From NCBI RefSeq assembly GCF_037975245.1, contig NC_092580.1, positions 12,927,501 through 12,991,500 of the forward strand: 64,000 nt of DNA, read 5' to 3'. Under the pieces are notes generated by a model, which searched no databases, was not told where the DNA came from, and saw only the letters and a program-made list of their open reading frames with translations. Made by a program: the position numbers and the translations under genes. The stretch comes from Apostichopus japonicus. Its lineage: Eukaryota > Echinodermata > Holothuroidea > Aspidochirotida > Stichopodidae. Positions 20,897 to 31,204 of this stretch are shown one piece after another (the stretch's first letter is position 1; each line of letters opens with the position of its first letter).

Positions 20897-23800
20897 ATCG
20901 TTGCAACCACAATGCAATTTTGCATTCTTATTTTTAATCCTTTAGGAGGCCCAAGGAATCTATGCAAACATGATTGTAATATATTTATGGATGTAGGGTT
21001 GTGTGTGTGTGTGTAACTAGAGTGATTCAAGATCAGCAAAGCTGAAAATATGAACAACTTGTAAATGTGTAGTTACTTGGCGAGTGCAACAACCATATTG
21101 CTTTTCATGGGGTCAACAAAGGTCAAAGACTTAACATCTTGGTCAAACTTGAGATAAAGTTTATAGGTCCCAGGTGTTTGTAGGAATTGTTGTTGTTCAA
21201 CTTAAGTCAACAATTGTCAAATCAGGAAATTAAATCAAAGCTTGAAAATATTCTTCTTTTTTTGGGGTAAGGTTCAAAGTTAATGCATTGAATTGGCAGA
21301 AATCACAAAACTTGATAGCTTTTTGCATTTTGAATTCAACACCTGCAGGCATCTGGATTATCTTACATCATATTTTTTACTTTGGACAGTTTGGCTAGTC
21401 AAAATAAATCCCAGGAAAGGAAGCAGGTCAACCAAGTGAAAGAAGTTTTACACCATTCATGCAAAGGTTCTCTCTTTGGTAAAAGCCAGGATGTAGACTC
21501 TGATCCGGAGTAATTTGTAGTTATACCTCTCGATGTGTTTTGCCAGTGGTAAATCTCTCTTTTGTTTTGTTTGTCAAAGCTTGAAATAAAGTATATCTCA
21601 GCCAGCGATAATTGGCGAGAGTTGAAGGCATTGAAGACTCGCCCCAAATCGTGTGTCGCCCACTGCAAAAAAGTTAACTTTCCATTGCTTGCAAGTGAAG
21701 TTTTCTTCCTGTCGCTACAAAATGCAAACAGTAATGAAACATGATACCTTGTTATCTGTTATCTGGACCTGAGATGTCCATCGCTGCTATGTACACTGTG
21801 TTCTGGGTGTTGACCGTAGCTGCATGTATTAACTGTACACTAGTGTATAATTACCGACCGTAGCAAGCGGTGTGTGTATTTTCTGGGATCGATGGTGGTG
21901 TCTAACACTTCCGTTACACCTCATTCGAAACTAGGTCAGATAACCAGCATCAGACGTTTCTTTGTGCACGAGTCTTCACTGCCTTTAATAACAGTCCATG
22001 GAATGTAAACCTTGACCCAAAATTCATGAACATCACTTTGAGAAATTGTTTCAGTGCTCAGTGTGATATCTCAGTGTGAAGGTTTTTATCTTCTCAATAT
22101 CTTACTCCTGTATGTAGAATAACTTAACTATGTAAGCTGTTAATGGTAAGTTAAATACAATAGCATTGCTAGAATTTTGCAAAGAGTCAGGGGAGGGGGA
22201 TTGGGAGGGTTGGGGCAATACCAAATTTAAATACGAACTGCCAGGAATATAGTTTGGGTTAAGTTATTTACGTAGCTTAGTGCATCTGATGTCAGGAAAT
22301 ATATGGGGTTTTTTGTGGCTATTTGGAAGGAGGGAGGGCGGGGGGGGGGGGACACATAATCAGATCATATGACTGCATCCTGATTAATTGAATGTGTGTT
22401 TTAAGAATTCTAAATGTCTACTTTTTATGGTTTATTGTGAAGTTCTTTGGAAGATAAATTTGTTTACTATTTGTTTAGTCATACTGCCATCACATATTTT
22501 GGTCATACACATAAAATGGTGTAATGTTTAAAGTAGCTGGCTGTGTTTCTATTTAAGCTTCTCTTAATTGCTGTAAAAATATATTTGAACAGAAAAGTTT
22601 ATAGTATGTTACATTCATGTTACAACACATGTTTAATGTAAGTTGTAAAAATAAGTAAGTCAACTTTATTGAATCCCAGAAGGAAATTACATATCTGCGG
22701 TGAGCAATACAATGAATGATACAAAATACAAAGAACATTGATATTATGCAACAGTTAAATGCAGTCTATACAAAATATGCACTAACTAGCTCCAACAGCG
22801 CAACTAAGTTGAACGACCGACCCTGCCTCATGTAAGTCCTTGTTGTGAACACTAATGGCAGTGCCTATAAACGAAGAATAATGTCTATTTGTGTGTGACA
22901 TCAGCGACCTCAATCTACCGCTACGAGCAATATTGCTACAAAGGCAACATCTAGCCGAGACCTACCACATGAATATAACACCTTGGTTTAACAGTGACCC
23001 TGACTAGCATGCATTTTCAAGTCTTGCAGTATATATTCAACATACCACTTGCAGTAATATTGTAAATCTGTAATCAATACAGGGGTACTCCTCAGGAAAA
23101 TATAACCACAGAAAACCGGTGTAATTGAATTTCAAGTTCTGTAGAATTTACAGATGGTTTACAATTAACTGTGGGCTAATAATGCAGACCCCTCAGCTGT
23201 AAAGCAGCATTACAGATACTACTGGATATGCTAATGTGTAACTTGTAAATTTTGATTTCAAGTTCTGCAGTAATATTTACAGGAAAACCTAGTTTCCTGG
23301 GTACGCTGTTAATAAGACCTATACAGACATATTTGTTAAATCCAATTTCAAGTTCGGTAAGAATTCACAGTTGGTGGTGTACAGTGATGGTGTCATTGGG
23401 AAATAAAGATCTGTCTGTAAAATGTTCTGTATAATTTCACGGATCATTTAATTACTGTTAATGTAATATTTAATGTTGCACGTCTGTCAAATGCAATGTA
23501 CAGACTGTTCTAGTACAACACTGCTAGTGCTACCAGTAAATGGTTTACTGTACAATTACAGACATTTTCTTGGCTGTTGTTGTACACAGTCGAAGTCAGC
23601 TTGAGGTCAACAAGTTTCTCGACCTTTCGTATGGCAATTTATGTCTGCAAATACTAAAGCTGTAAGTGGAACTAAAAGTAAATAGCTGCACTTTTTTAAT
23701 GTTAAGGTGACAACCTTTGGATACTGGAACTTCCCCAAAATGTAGGTTGCCCACTGTACTATCTGACTACGGTCGATGTCAATGTACACTATGTACTCAG

Positions 23801-24204
23801 ATTATCCCATTGCAAAAGACAGGTCAATATATTAGTAAAATATATACACGGAAGTAGGAACAAAGACCTCCCTAATGGCCACAGAGAATGCATGCTTACA
23901 TTATGAATGTCGCCGACAGCCAGAATATGTCACGCAAGTACTCGGCCGGGAATTCTCATGGTAGTAAGCCTACGTACGTGTGTGAGTTGTAACGTGGTAA
24001 TATAATTTTTTTAGTACATATGGGACCGTGTGATATAAAACTACGTACGAGTGGTATGCAGATCTAAGAAATATTCGAGAATTTCCACACATCCGTCGTC
24101 TAGCTGATGTCATGGACGGGGAATCCGACTGCACGGTGTGAATAACGTTTGTAACATGGATCTGAGGAAAGACTTGAGCTTTCAAAACTATAAAGGCTCA
24201 GTTC
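20897..24204. other. Intergenic DNA, no gene seen
   Basis: Holds a short (GT)n run at 21000-21014 and G-rich patches near 22185 and 22330. It also has three diverged copies of a TTTCAAGTTCTGYAG-type segment near 23130, 23253 and 23345. The stretch near 22655-22690 (AACTTTATTGAATCCCAGAA) resembles 3' tails of some LINE elements, but it is too short to call. No conserved coding frame was found. Confidence 0.5.
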
Positions 24205-24276
24205 GTGAAATTTAAAAATCAAGGCCGTACGTCCGTTACTCGGAAGTCTCATATAGGCCTAGGCCTACGTAAAACC

Positions 24277-25428
24277 ATGGAATACAGTATAATATGTGGA
24301 ACTGGAGATGATAATAAATTGACTTCAGATTCTACTCACGTTCAACGTGATTGTAAGGAAGAAGAGTTTGGACAACTAGCTGTAATTGACGATGATCTCT
24401 CAAAGAACGATCTTGCCACACCGCAGACTCATGTCTCACGAGACGCAGAAGGAAGAGTAGATCGTAGCGATGATGGCTGCTGTCATCATTTTCAAAGTAA
24501 ATGCACGCGATCAGCGGCCTTTCTCAAGCTACACAGAGGATTGATCTATATGTCATTGTCTAGTTTATGCTTCGCTTTAATGGGGCTCTTTGTAAGGTTA
24601 TCAGCTTCAGTCCATGAACTTGAAGCTGGATTTATACGCGGTTTGTTTCTTATCTACTTTTCATCACTTGGTCTTGTATGCACCAAAGGGAAGCTGAATT
24701 ACTCAACCCGACAAATTGGATGGATTATTTTGCAAAGTTTGTTGAATGCACTTTGCCAAATTGCTAGCTTTACTGCTTTTGCGAAGACATCGGTGGGTGA
24801 TGCCAGTGCTATCATATACAGTGTACCAGCAGTAAGCGGTGTGATGGCTTGGATATTTCTGAAAGAACCTCTTACCTGCGTGGATGCCATCATTACCGCC
24901 GTTTGCATGACCGGTATTTTCCTTATTGCTAGACCAACCTTCCTCTTTGGCGTCACAGATACAGCAGAGATATCAGAAAGTCATTTTATCGGAGCAATTT
25001 GGGCTGTGGTAGGACTTTTAGCGGTGACAGCAATCTCTCTCATTGCACGAAAGCTTCGTTTCTCGGCATCTGACGTCTACGTTTTAACATTCGGTCACGG
25101 TATTGCTGCAACATCCGCATGTGTCATACTTAATAGTCTTATCGGGACATGGTCCTGTCCCAGTGACGTAACACAATGGCTTTATCTGATCTGCTTAGGC
25201 TTAGCCGGATTCTTTGGGATATATCTTTATAACTTATCCTTTCAAACAGAGAAAACATTATTTGTAACTGTAGTGTTCACAAGCACCATTTTCATTTCGT
25301 ATCTGTTTCAGTTCGCCATATTTCACGAATTTCCAGATATTGTATCTGGAGTAGGCATCATTTTACTTCTTTTGTCCGTGTTTGCGGTGTTCTTCCAGAA
25401 CTGGAGAAATTCACGTTTAAAAGAATAA
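24277..25428 (+). CDS. Drug/metabolite transporter family protein, SLC35G1-like
   Basis: A 383-residue, single-exon frame. Residues 1-85 are hydrophilic and acidic, probably cytosolic. About ten hydrophobic helices follow: roughly 88-109, 118-135, 148-169, 175-194, 203-219, 238-257, 269-290, 300-319, 328-347 and 355-373. They form two EamA repeats of five. The end of the fourth helix carries FLKEPLT, a hallmark of the first EamA repeat, preceded by ASAIIYSVPAVSGV. The family moves small metabolites across membranes. SLC35G1 in mammals (365 residues) is in ER and plasma membrane and is linked to calcium handling; the substrate here is not deducible. I prefer ATG 24277 because its context AAAACCATGG is good. 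The in-frame upstream stretch lacks another ATG. Stop TAA is at 25426-25428. Absence of introns may mean a retrocopy or a naturally intronless lineage copy. Codon use and the long intact frame argue for a live gene. Confidence 0.88.
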   Translation: MEYSIICGTGDDNKLTSDSTHVQRDCKEEEFGQLAVIDDDLSKNDLATPQTHVSRDAEGRVDRSDDGCCHHFQSKCTRSAAFLKLHRGLIYMSLSSLCFALMGLFVRLSASVHELEAGFIRGLFLIYFSSLGLVCTKGKLNYSTRQIGWIILQSLLNALCQIASFTAFAKTSVGDASAIIYSVPAVSGVMAWIFLKEPLTCVDAIITAVCMTGIFLIARPTFLFGVTDTAEISESHFIGAIWAVVGLLAVTAISLIARKLRFSASDVYVLTFGHGIAATSACVILNSLIGTWSCPSDVTQWLYLICLGLAGFFGIYLYNLSFQTEKTLFVTVVFTSTIFISYLFQFAIFHEFPDIVSGVGIILLLLSVFAVFFQNWRNSRLKE

Positions 25429-25612
25429 GAGCGCTTAAGAGCGTTTACAAGAAACAGTATCGCCAAATGATTTTCGATACCTCTCAGCTATGATAGATTA
25501 ATAAGTTAATTTCTACTCGTGTAAAACAAAAACATGGATGGAACAACAATTAGTGTCATGAACTGCAATAAACAAGAAAAGGAAAAAAAATGGAGTGCAG
25601 GGGATTTGAAGA
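25429..25612. other. Gap between the transporter gene and the array
   Basis: The 3' UTR would be here or run into unit 1. AATAAA-type signals occur at 25843-25853 inside the first repeat unit. No separate feature is visible. Confidence 0.5.
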
Positions 25613-26863
25613 AGCGGTATAGTTTCGTGTATAGATGACAAGATGTATGCTTTTTAAATGCACTTTACTTTTAGTTAGTTTTAAACGGGCTCGATAAGTG
25701 AATGTAATTTTGCTGGGGATAGAGGCTGCCTTCATTACAGTAATTTTGTGGATTCCTTTAGAATACCGCACATGCATCTTTATTAGTTATAAGACTATGC
25801 CTTTCTGTAATTTGAACTCCCAAAAATGTTCTTACCTTTGTGTAAATAAATAAATATTCATATTGATGTGACAATTAAACCACCTATGTATTATTCCTTT
25901 CGTCCATGATACTATTCCGTTGACAAGTAGAATAATATCTGAGTACTAATCTACTATCGATTTATCAATATAAAGTATGTAGTCGAATATAACCGAATTT
26001 TTGGAGACTGCATTTCCAAAGTGTAGCCAAAACAGTGCAGTGCCTACGAAAGTAAACTCATTGTTCAACGAGTGATAAAGCCTATAGCTGGTTAGCATAT
26101 GTTGAGATAAACTACTGATTTGTTTTATAAATTGCAGATCCATGTTTAATTGGCCTATTAATTTATTTATTTTATTTCAAGTTTCTCACTGAATCTGTGA
26201 TCACTGATGTGACAATTAAAACATTGTTACTATAAAATACCAATACATATGTATAGGCCTGTATGAGATATACGGTAGCAATCAATTGAACTGTCGTTTT
26301 ATCAACATAGGTATATCCCACTTTTACAAAAGTGGAATTTTTTACAAAAAGAAATCAGAACTTTTCATATGTAAACAATTAAAGTAAATGTAACAAAGCG
26401 TTGGAATCTTATAATATTACTTCAAATTGAAAATATAATATTTCGCAGGAGAAATAAGGAAGGAGTGGGGAAATTACAATTGTAATAAATCCCCAGAAAT
26501 TATTTTCTTTAAAAAATGTCGTCTTTTAAATTCTTTTGCTCAACATCCAGAAGGAACGAAGAGGCTCGAGACGCTCGCCCCCCCCCCCAAAAAAAAAAAA
26601 AGGGCCAAGAGGATTCTCTATAATCTTTGCATAAGTTAAAAATAAGAGCGGAATACCTCATTTTGACATGTACTTTGCTGCTAGGGACTAAGGGTGAACA
26701 AAATATATTTTCAAATCATGCAGCTTCCCTACGGGGTCTCTGTATTCCTCCCAGCCCCGCCCCTCCCATCTTCCTTATACCCCTTTTAACATTCCTGCAA
26801 TATAGTAGATAACAGGTGTCTCTGTTTTCCCACACAAAAATACCTTCCTAATATGCCTGTGAC

Positions 26864-27313
26864 CATAGGCGTACGGGACCATTTCAGTTTGGGGGAAGAA
26901 ACTTTTGTGCCCGAAAGTTCCGTGACATTATCTAAGCGGAGCGCCACCATCGGTTGGCGCGTAGCGTACAAGAACGTTTTTGGGAAAAAATGCCTCTCAG
27001 ATTGCCGGAAATGGCACTTCAGAGGCCTTGCAAGTTGCATCTAAACATTCTTTATTTCATAATCTCAAGTTATAGAAATTTACACTTCCCCAAAAATGTG
27101 GTAAATTAGAAAAAGAAGAAATGGTAACATCAGTTTGAAGGGGAAAAACAAAACGCTCTCAACGGAATTGTCGGGCAAAAATTTAAATAAGATTCGGGCA
27201 AGATACTGCATATTTAGATATATTTCTTAAATTTTTTTCTCCTTTTAGGCTGCCCGAATCTTTCAGGACTTTTGCCCGAATTTCTTGTCCTCTGGAAATT
27301 TGGGGGGCCTATG
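26864..27313. mobile_element. hAT MITE (450 bp), only in array unit 1
   Basis: Starts CATAGGCGTACGGGACC and ends GGGGGGCCTATG, with short CATAGGC inverted ends. The 8-bp direct repeat CCTGTGAC lies at 26856-26863 and 27314-27321. All other units have an uninterrupted version of this site. It contains the shared core TAAGCGGAGCGCCACCAT and GGTTGGCGC, then CCGGAAATGGCACTTC. No coding capacity. Confidence 0.88.
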
Positions 27314-27717
27314 CCTGTGACCACCAAACCTTAGCTCATGAGATCTCTCGTTTCAAATATAATTGTCACATCATTATTTTGTCAAGAAGATAAATAGGAA
27401 TTAAGACAACTGAAGGCAAAAATTGTTGTTTTTTTTATCTAGTATCAAACTGCTTCAATTTGCTATATAATGTTGTTAACGTGTCAGAACAAAAACTGTA
27501 TAGAGCTTTTTAAGTGGAAACGGCAACCTTATCCTCTGGCTATGGAAACTTAAAAAATACCTTCATACCATGGAGGTGAAAACAGCCTCCATGTCCATAC
27601 TAATCGTCCGTAACGTACACAGGATTTTCAAAAGTGTGTGAGTGGTGTAGTGGTTCGAATGAGAGGTGCGAGTGTGGGATCGTTGATTACGGCGGCTGAA
27701 GTACCGATCACACAAAA

Positions 27718-27803
27718 GGATTGTGTGGCTCATTCCTGCTTGAATGTGGGTTCATTCAAGTAGGAATGGAACCACATTCAAGCAGGAATGAACCACACAA
27801 TCC
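27718..27803. repeat. Long near-perfect hairpin in unit 1
   Basis: Arms of 32 bases pair at 31 positions: GGATTGTGTGGCTCATTCCT onward at 27718, and its complement ending CCACACAATCC at 27803. The ~21-base loop repeats the AAGTAGGAATG theme. Other units keep only the first AGGATTGTGT or lose it. The size would suit a small-RNA precursor or a foldback insertion. The sequence alone cannot decide. Confidence 0.75.
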
Positions 27804-28847
27804 AAGTAGCATTTCAAGTATGTGACAGCCCGAATGCTCATTGGATTGGTACATACTTGAATTGCCACATAATGATCTTGAGCATGATGACTGACAGCTG
27901 GCCAAGTCGCCCTCCATCATGAGAAGCATTGCGGGTTCACGGTTTTTCCGCCGTCCCGTGGTGCCGTCATTAGTTGAGATATGTACGTATTATATATGAC
28001 TGAATATGTTTTGGCACATGAAAGTTGTGGCAAATGATACACACAAAGCAGCTCTTTGTAACATCAATTCGATAAAGACAATCGCAGTGAGTGAAGATAA
28101 CATAATTTACTTACGTTTGTGATTTTTTCTAACTCCAATTAGTCATTTGAAGCGCTGGTAATAACTATTAACATGTTCTAACGCTTAAAGTTTACGACAA
28201 TATTGTTTGATTCGGCTTCATGCATATGCATTTAATTAGGCCTAATCCATGTATCATCGGTGAATAATAGGACAATGTCGTACTATATTATTTGGTTACT
28301 TGCAAAATATCAAACGATAAACATCAATGTAAATATCATACACTACAGCGTGTTTGCCGAAAATTAAAACCAACAAACTTTACCTTTGACCGTTGTTATC
28401 GATTCACGTTCTGCATAGACCTAATATTAAGCCATCCCTGCATCACAATCGGTTGTGTTATATACGTGAAGCCGTTCAATGTGATTTTTATTGTACTATT
28501 AGCATGGCCAGATTGTATTGATGGCTTTAATGTAGGCTGACTAGGAGGAAGTAAGGGTCAACGTATACGAAAGGAAGAGCAGATATTATGAATGATATTT
28601 ACACAGGATCTATTTATGGATGATAGGCCTATTTATAGCTAAGGTGTCACACTCCATAAATAGTCTATATATTAATCCGCCCGAGTGTTCTTTTGGCATT
28701 ACACCGCATAGTGGTGGCAACCTATAGTTGCACGCTATTTGTGAGGAGATAAGTGGTCTACAATTGTTAACAGTGTTATAATGCTTACATGCAACGTCAA
28801 ATACGACTGCACGAGACTTTTAAGGTCTGCTCCATAGACCCCAACTA

Positions 28848-29154
28848 TATAGCACGCTATCATGGAAAAGTTTTTGAGATTACGTAATCGACCTGCCTCG
28901 GTTGTAAAATGACCACTTTTTACCAATTAGTCTGCAACGCCTGCCACATATTTTTCTTGTATGAGGGTCTTTGTTTGAACGCTGTATGATTGACTACACT
29001 GTAGACATGAACATATTTCAACACAGTGTTGACACAAAGAGCATAATTGTGTTAAGAAGCTATATGCCAGCTTATTGTAGAGCATGAGGTCGATTTACGA
29101 CGACGGCAGGTCGATTACGTAATCACAAAACTTTCCTTGCTATAGCGTGCTATA
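28848..29154. repeat. Foldback element with GATTACGTAATC palindromes (one per unit)
   Basis: The left arm TAGCACGCTAT...GATTACGTAATCGACCTGCC and the right arm GGCAGGTCGATTACGTAATC...TATAGCGTGCTA are inverted copies about 50 bp long and ~200 bp apart. Equivalent foldbacks lie at 34631-34939, 39179-39485, 44961-45269, 49517-49823, 55310-55618 and 59857-60163. The central palindrome matches the PAR-bZIP/E4BP4 type binding sequence (RTTACGTAAY). Conservation in both X and Y units is seen directly; a binding role is inferred. Confidence 0.8.
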
Positions 29155-29343
29155 ATTGGAGCCAACAAAGCAGATATTTAAGCCCTGTGAATAAAGATGA
29201 CATAATGATTGTTATACCTTTTTTTTCTGAATCGTTAATTATAACATCGCACTCATGCGATGTGCTGTTAACCAGTAGAAACATATTCCATTTGATGCAA
29301 AATTGATCACAATATTTAGTGCTGCAGACTTTGAATATTCACT

Positions 29344-29354
29344 TATATAAATAG
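29344..29354 (+). promoter_or_regulatory. TATA-like box conserved in every unit
   Basis: TATATAAATAG, a good TATA-box match, lies about 190 bp after the foldback. It is kept in all seven units (also 35126, 39675, 45456, 50013, 55806 and 60341, approximate starts). It could drive a non-coding transcript to the right. AT-richness makes chance possible. Confidence 0.3.
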
Positions 29355-29927
29355 CTATTATATGCCTATGCAGACAATTATATTTTAACCAGTATACTGT
29401 CCCGTGCTAACAACAGATCCTCATGGACAGAGTGTTTGCAGTTATTGTGGCAGAGCTGATTATTTGGCCTTCCATAGAAAATTTAAAAAAAAAAACAAGT
29501 TATTTATGTTTTGGGGTGTTGGGGGCCGACAGGCCAACACGGTCTTTACGAGTCAGCTAATTTTGCACCATTTGCGTCCTACGTTGATAGATTTAGAGCA
29601 TTTTCGTGTGTTTCAACATTCCACTGACAGTTTATTTTGTTTTTCGGGGTTTTTTTTGTGACGAACTGAACGGTGTAAATATCTCTTTGTATAAATACAA
29701 GTTGTTATATGTTACTTTACTACGGACTTTCGTCAGTGTGTGCTATTATACACACCACCGGACAATCACAGTTATCTTTACCACCATTTGTATTGAGGTA
29801 CCTTAATACATTTTGGCAAATTGCCGTGTACAGGTGGTGGCCATGCGTTATGACGTCAGTCAGTAAACATTGACTCATTCATCTCAATTAAATCAAATGA
29901 GGAGATGAAATGTGAATCAGATATAGC

Positions 29928-30300
29928 CAAGGGCGTAGGAACCGGGGGGGGGCTGGGGGCGCTACCCCCCAGTGAAAAATATGGTGGGGCGGAAGTATCA
30001 TTCCGCCCCCCCCCCCCCCCGCTTCGCAAGTCAGAAAACCCCTTTTTCATTTCCAAATGAGAAAAAAAATCTCATTTGGAGCACCAAATTGCATCTAAGG
30101 CCAGGTGAAAATGCAAAATTATTTACAAAATGGAGTGGGTGTTGAAGTGCAGTGCTATATTGCACCAAATTGCATCTAAAGCCACCTAGAAATGCAAAAA
30201 ATTTCCAAAGGGGAGGGGGACACCCCTCCCCTTAGACCCCTCCCCCAGGCCGGCCATCAGTCTTCAGCCCCCCACTCAAAAGTACCTTCCTACGCCACTG
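29928..30300. mobile_element. hAT MITE (373 bp), array unit 1 copy
   Basis: Same family as 11240-11581: it starts CAAGGGCGTAGGAACCGG and ends CCTACGCCACTG. AGATATAG precedes it (with one extra C) and AGATATAC follows, a 7 of 8 target duplication. Unit 7 and the X units show the empty site at this place. Confidence 0.85.
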
Positions 30301-30384
30301 AGATATACGTTCTTTGTTTCTCTCGCTTTCACACGATACTCATCGCTGGCACAGTTACTATACTGTACATATCTATGTAATTTA

Positions 30385-30690
30385 CGTTACCGTGTTACGA
30401 ACACCGTAATTACTGATGCACGGCTGTGGGGCATGCAGTACACCTGTAACACACGTTACCGTGTTACGAACACAAAGCTGTAATTACTTAGCACGGTAGT
30501 GGGACATGAACAGTATAGTTGTTGTAACACACATTACCGTGTTACGATCACTAAGAAGTATTTACTTATGCACGGTTGTGGGACATGAACAGTAGTTGCT
30601 GTAACACACGTTACCGTGTTACGAACACTAAGTATAGTAATTACTTATATGAACGGTTGTGGGACATGAAAAGTATTTGCTGTACCAGCT
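30385..30690. repeat. GTAACAC satellite, four ~75-bp copies (unit 1)
   Basis: The monomer holds GTAACACACGTTACCGTGTTACG, of which GTAACAC and GTGTTAC are inverted partners, then AATTACTTAT and GGTTGTGGGACATGAA. Related blocks lie at about 35765-35990, 40690-41020, 46095-46310, 51030-51350, 56440-56660 and, expanded, 60995-61830. The satellite block sits at the same place in every unit. Confidence 0.85.
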
Positions 30691-31204
30691 ATATGAGTAT
30701 CGGCTGGCGTTTTATATGGGGGGGGGGGGGAATTATTGCTACCAAATTGAAAATGCCCCCTTGTTGATGACCTATTTTAAAATATGTAAAACTAAAGTTA
30801 TGCCATGGAATTTTCAATGAGAATTCAAAACAATTTCCTAACTTGCATTAGGGGGTTACCTTGATTATGAGTTCGACCCCTGGCACAAATATATGATACA
30901 CTGCAGGTAAACAAACTAACTAAGCAACAAAAAAACAAAAAAAACGAACACGATTCTTTGGTACTTTAATATTGTTGTATCAATATATATATTTATTCTC
31001 ATTATTGTCGAAAATTAAACAATTTGTCTTTCATTTCTATACAAAATACTTACATCTACTAAAATGAAGGTAAAAAAGTAAATTGGATTGTTTTCTGTCA
31101 GTATTTGAATAATAAATAGTAGGCCTAATATTAAAAATTGAAGGTTTCGAATTTACCACTTTTTAATTATTCCCACCCATGCAGTGCCCTAACCCCCTTG
31201 AAGA

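Larger units (their letters stand above)
25613..31204. repeat. Array unit 1 (left edge, chimeric)
   Basis: The left part, to about 28300, is clearly diverged from the other units and carries its own MITE (26864-27313) and hairpin (27718-27803). From about 28350 to 29045 it differs from unit 3 at roughly one position in 60. From about 29050 on I see essentially no differences. It holds the foldback 28848-29154, TATA-like box 29344-29354, MITE 29928-30300 and four satellite copies around 30385-30690. Small frames are not conserved as proteins. Confidence 0.9.

Noticed and set aside
22640-22740. LINE 3' tail suggested by TTATTGAATCCCAGAAGGAAATTAC
   Set aside because: Only a few dozen bases resemble such tails, with no reverse transcriptase nearby and no target duplication found.
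24205-24276. Longer N-terminus of the transporter starting at GTG 24205
   Set aside because: GTG is not a usual eukaryotic start, and ATG 24277 has a good context.
27640-27710. tRNA or tRNA-derived SINE suggested by GGTGTAGTGGTTCGAATG and similar words in other units (33390, 38086)
   Set aside because: The A-box-like and B-box-like words are not spaced or folded as in a tRNA, there is no cloverleaf, and the words decay between units.
29404-29661. 85-codon plus-strand frame with CSYCGRADYLAFH, resembling a zinc finger
   Set aside because: It starts at GTG, is broken in X units and unit 7, and lies in the AT-rich non-coding unit. The Cys pattern matches no known finger.
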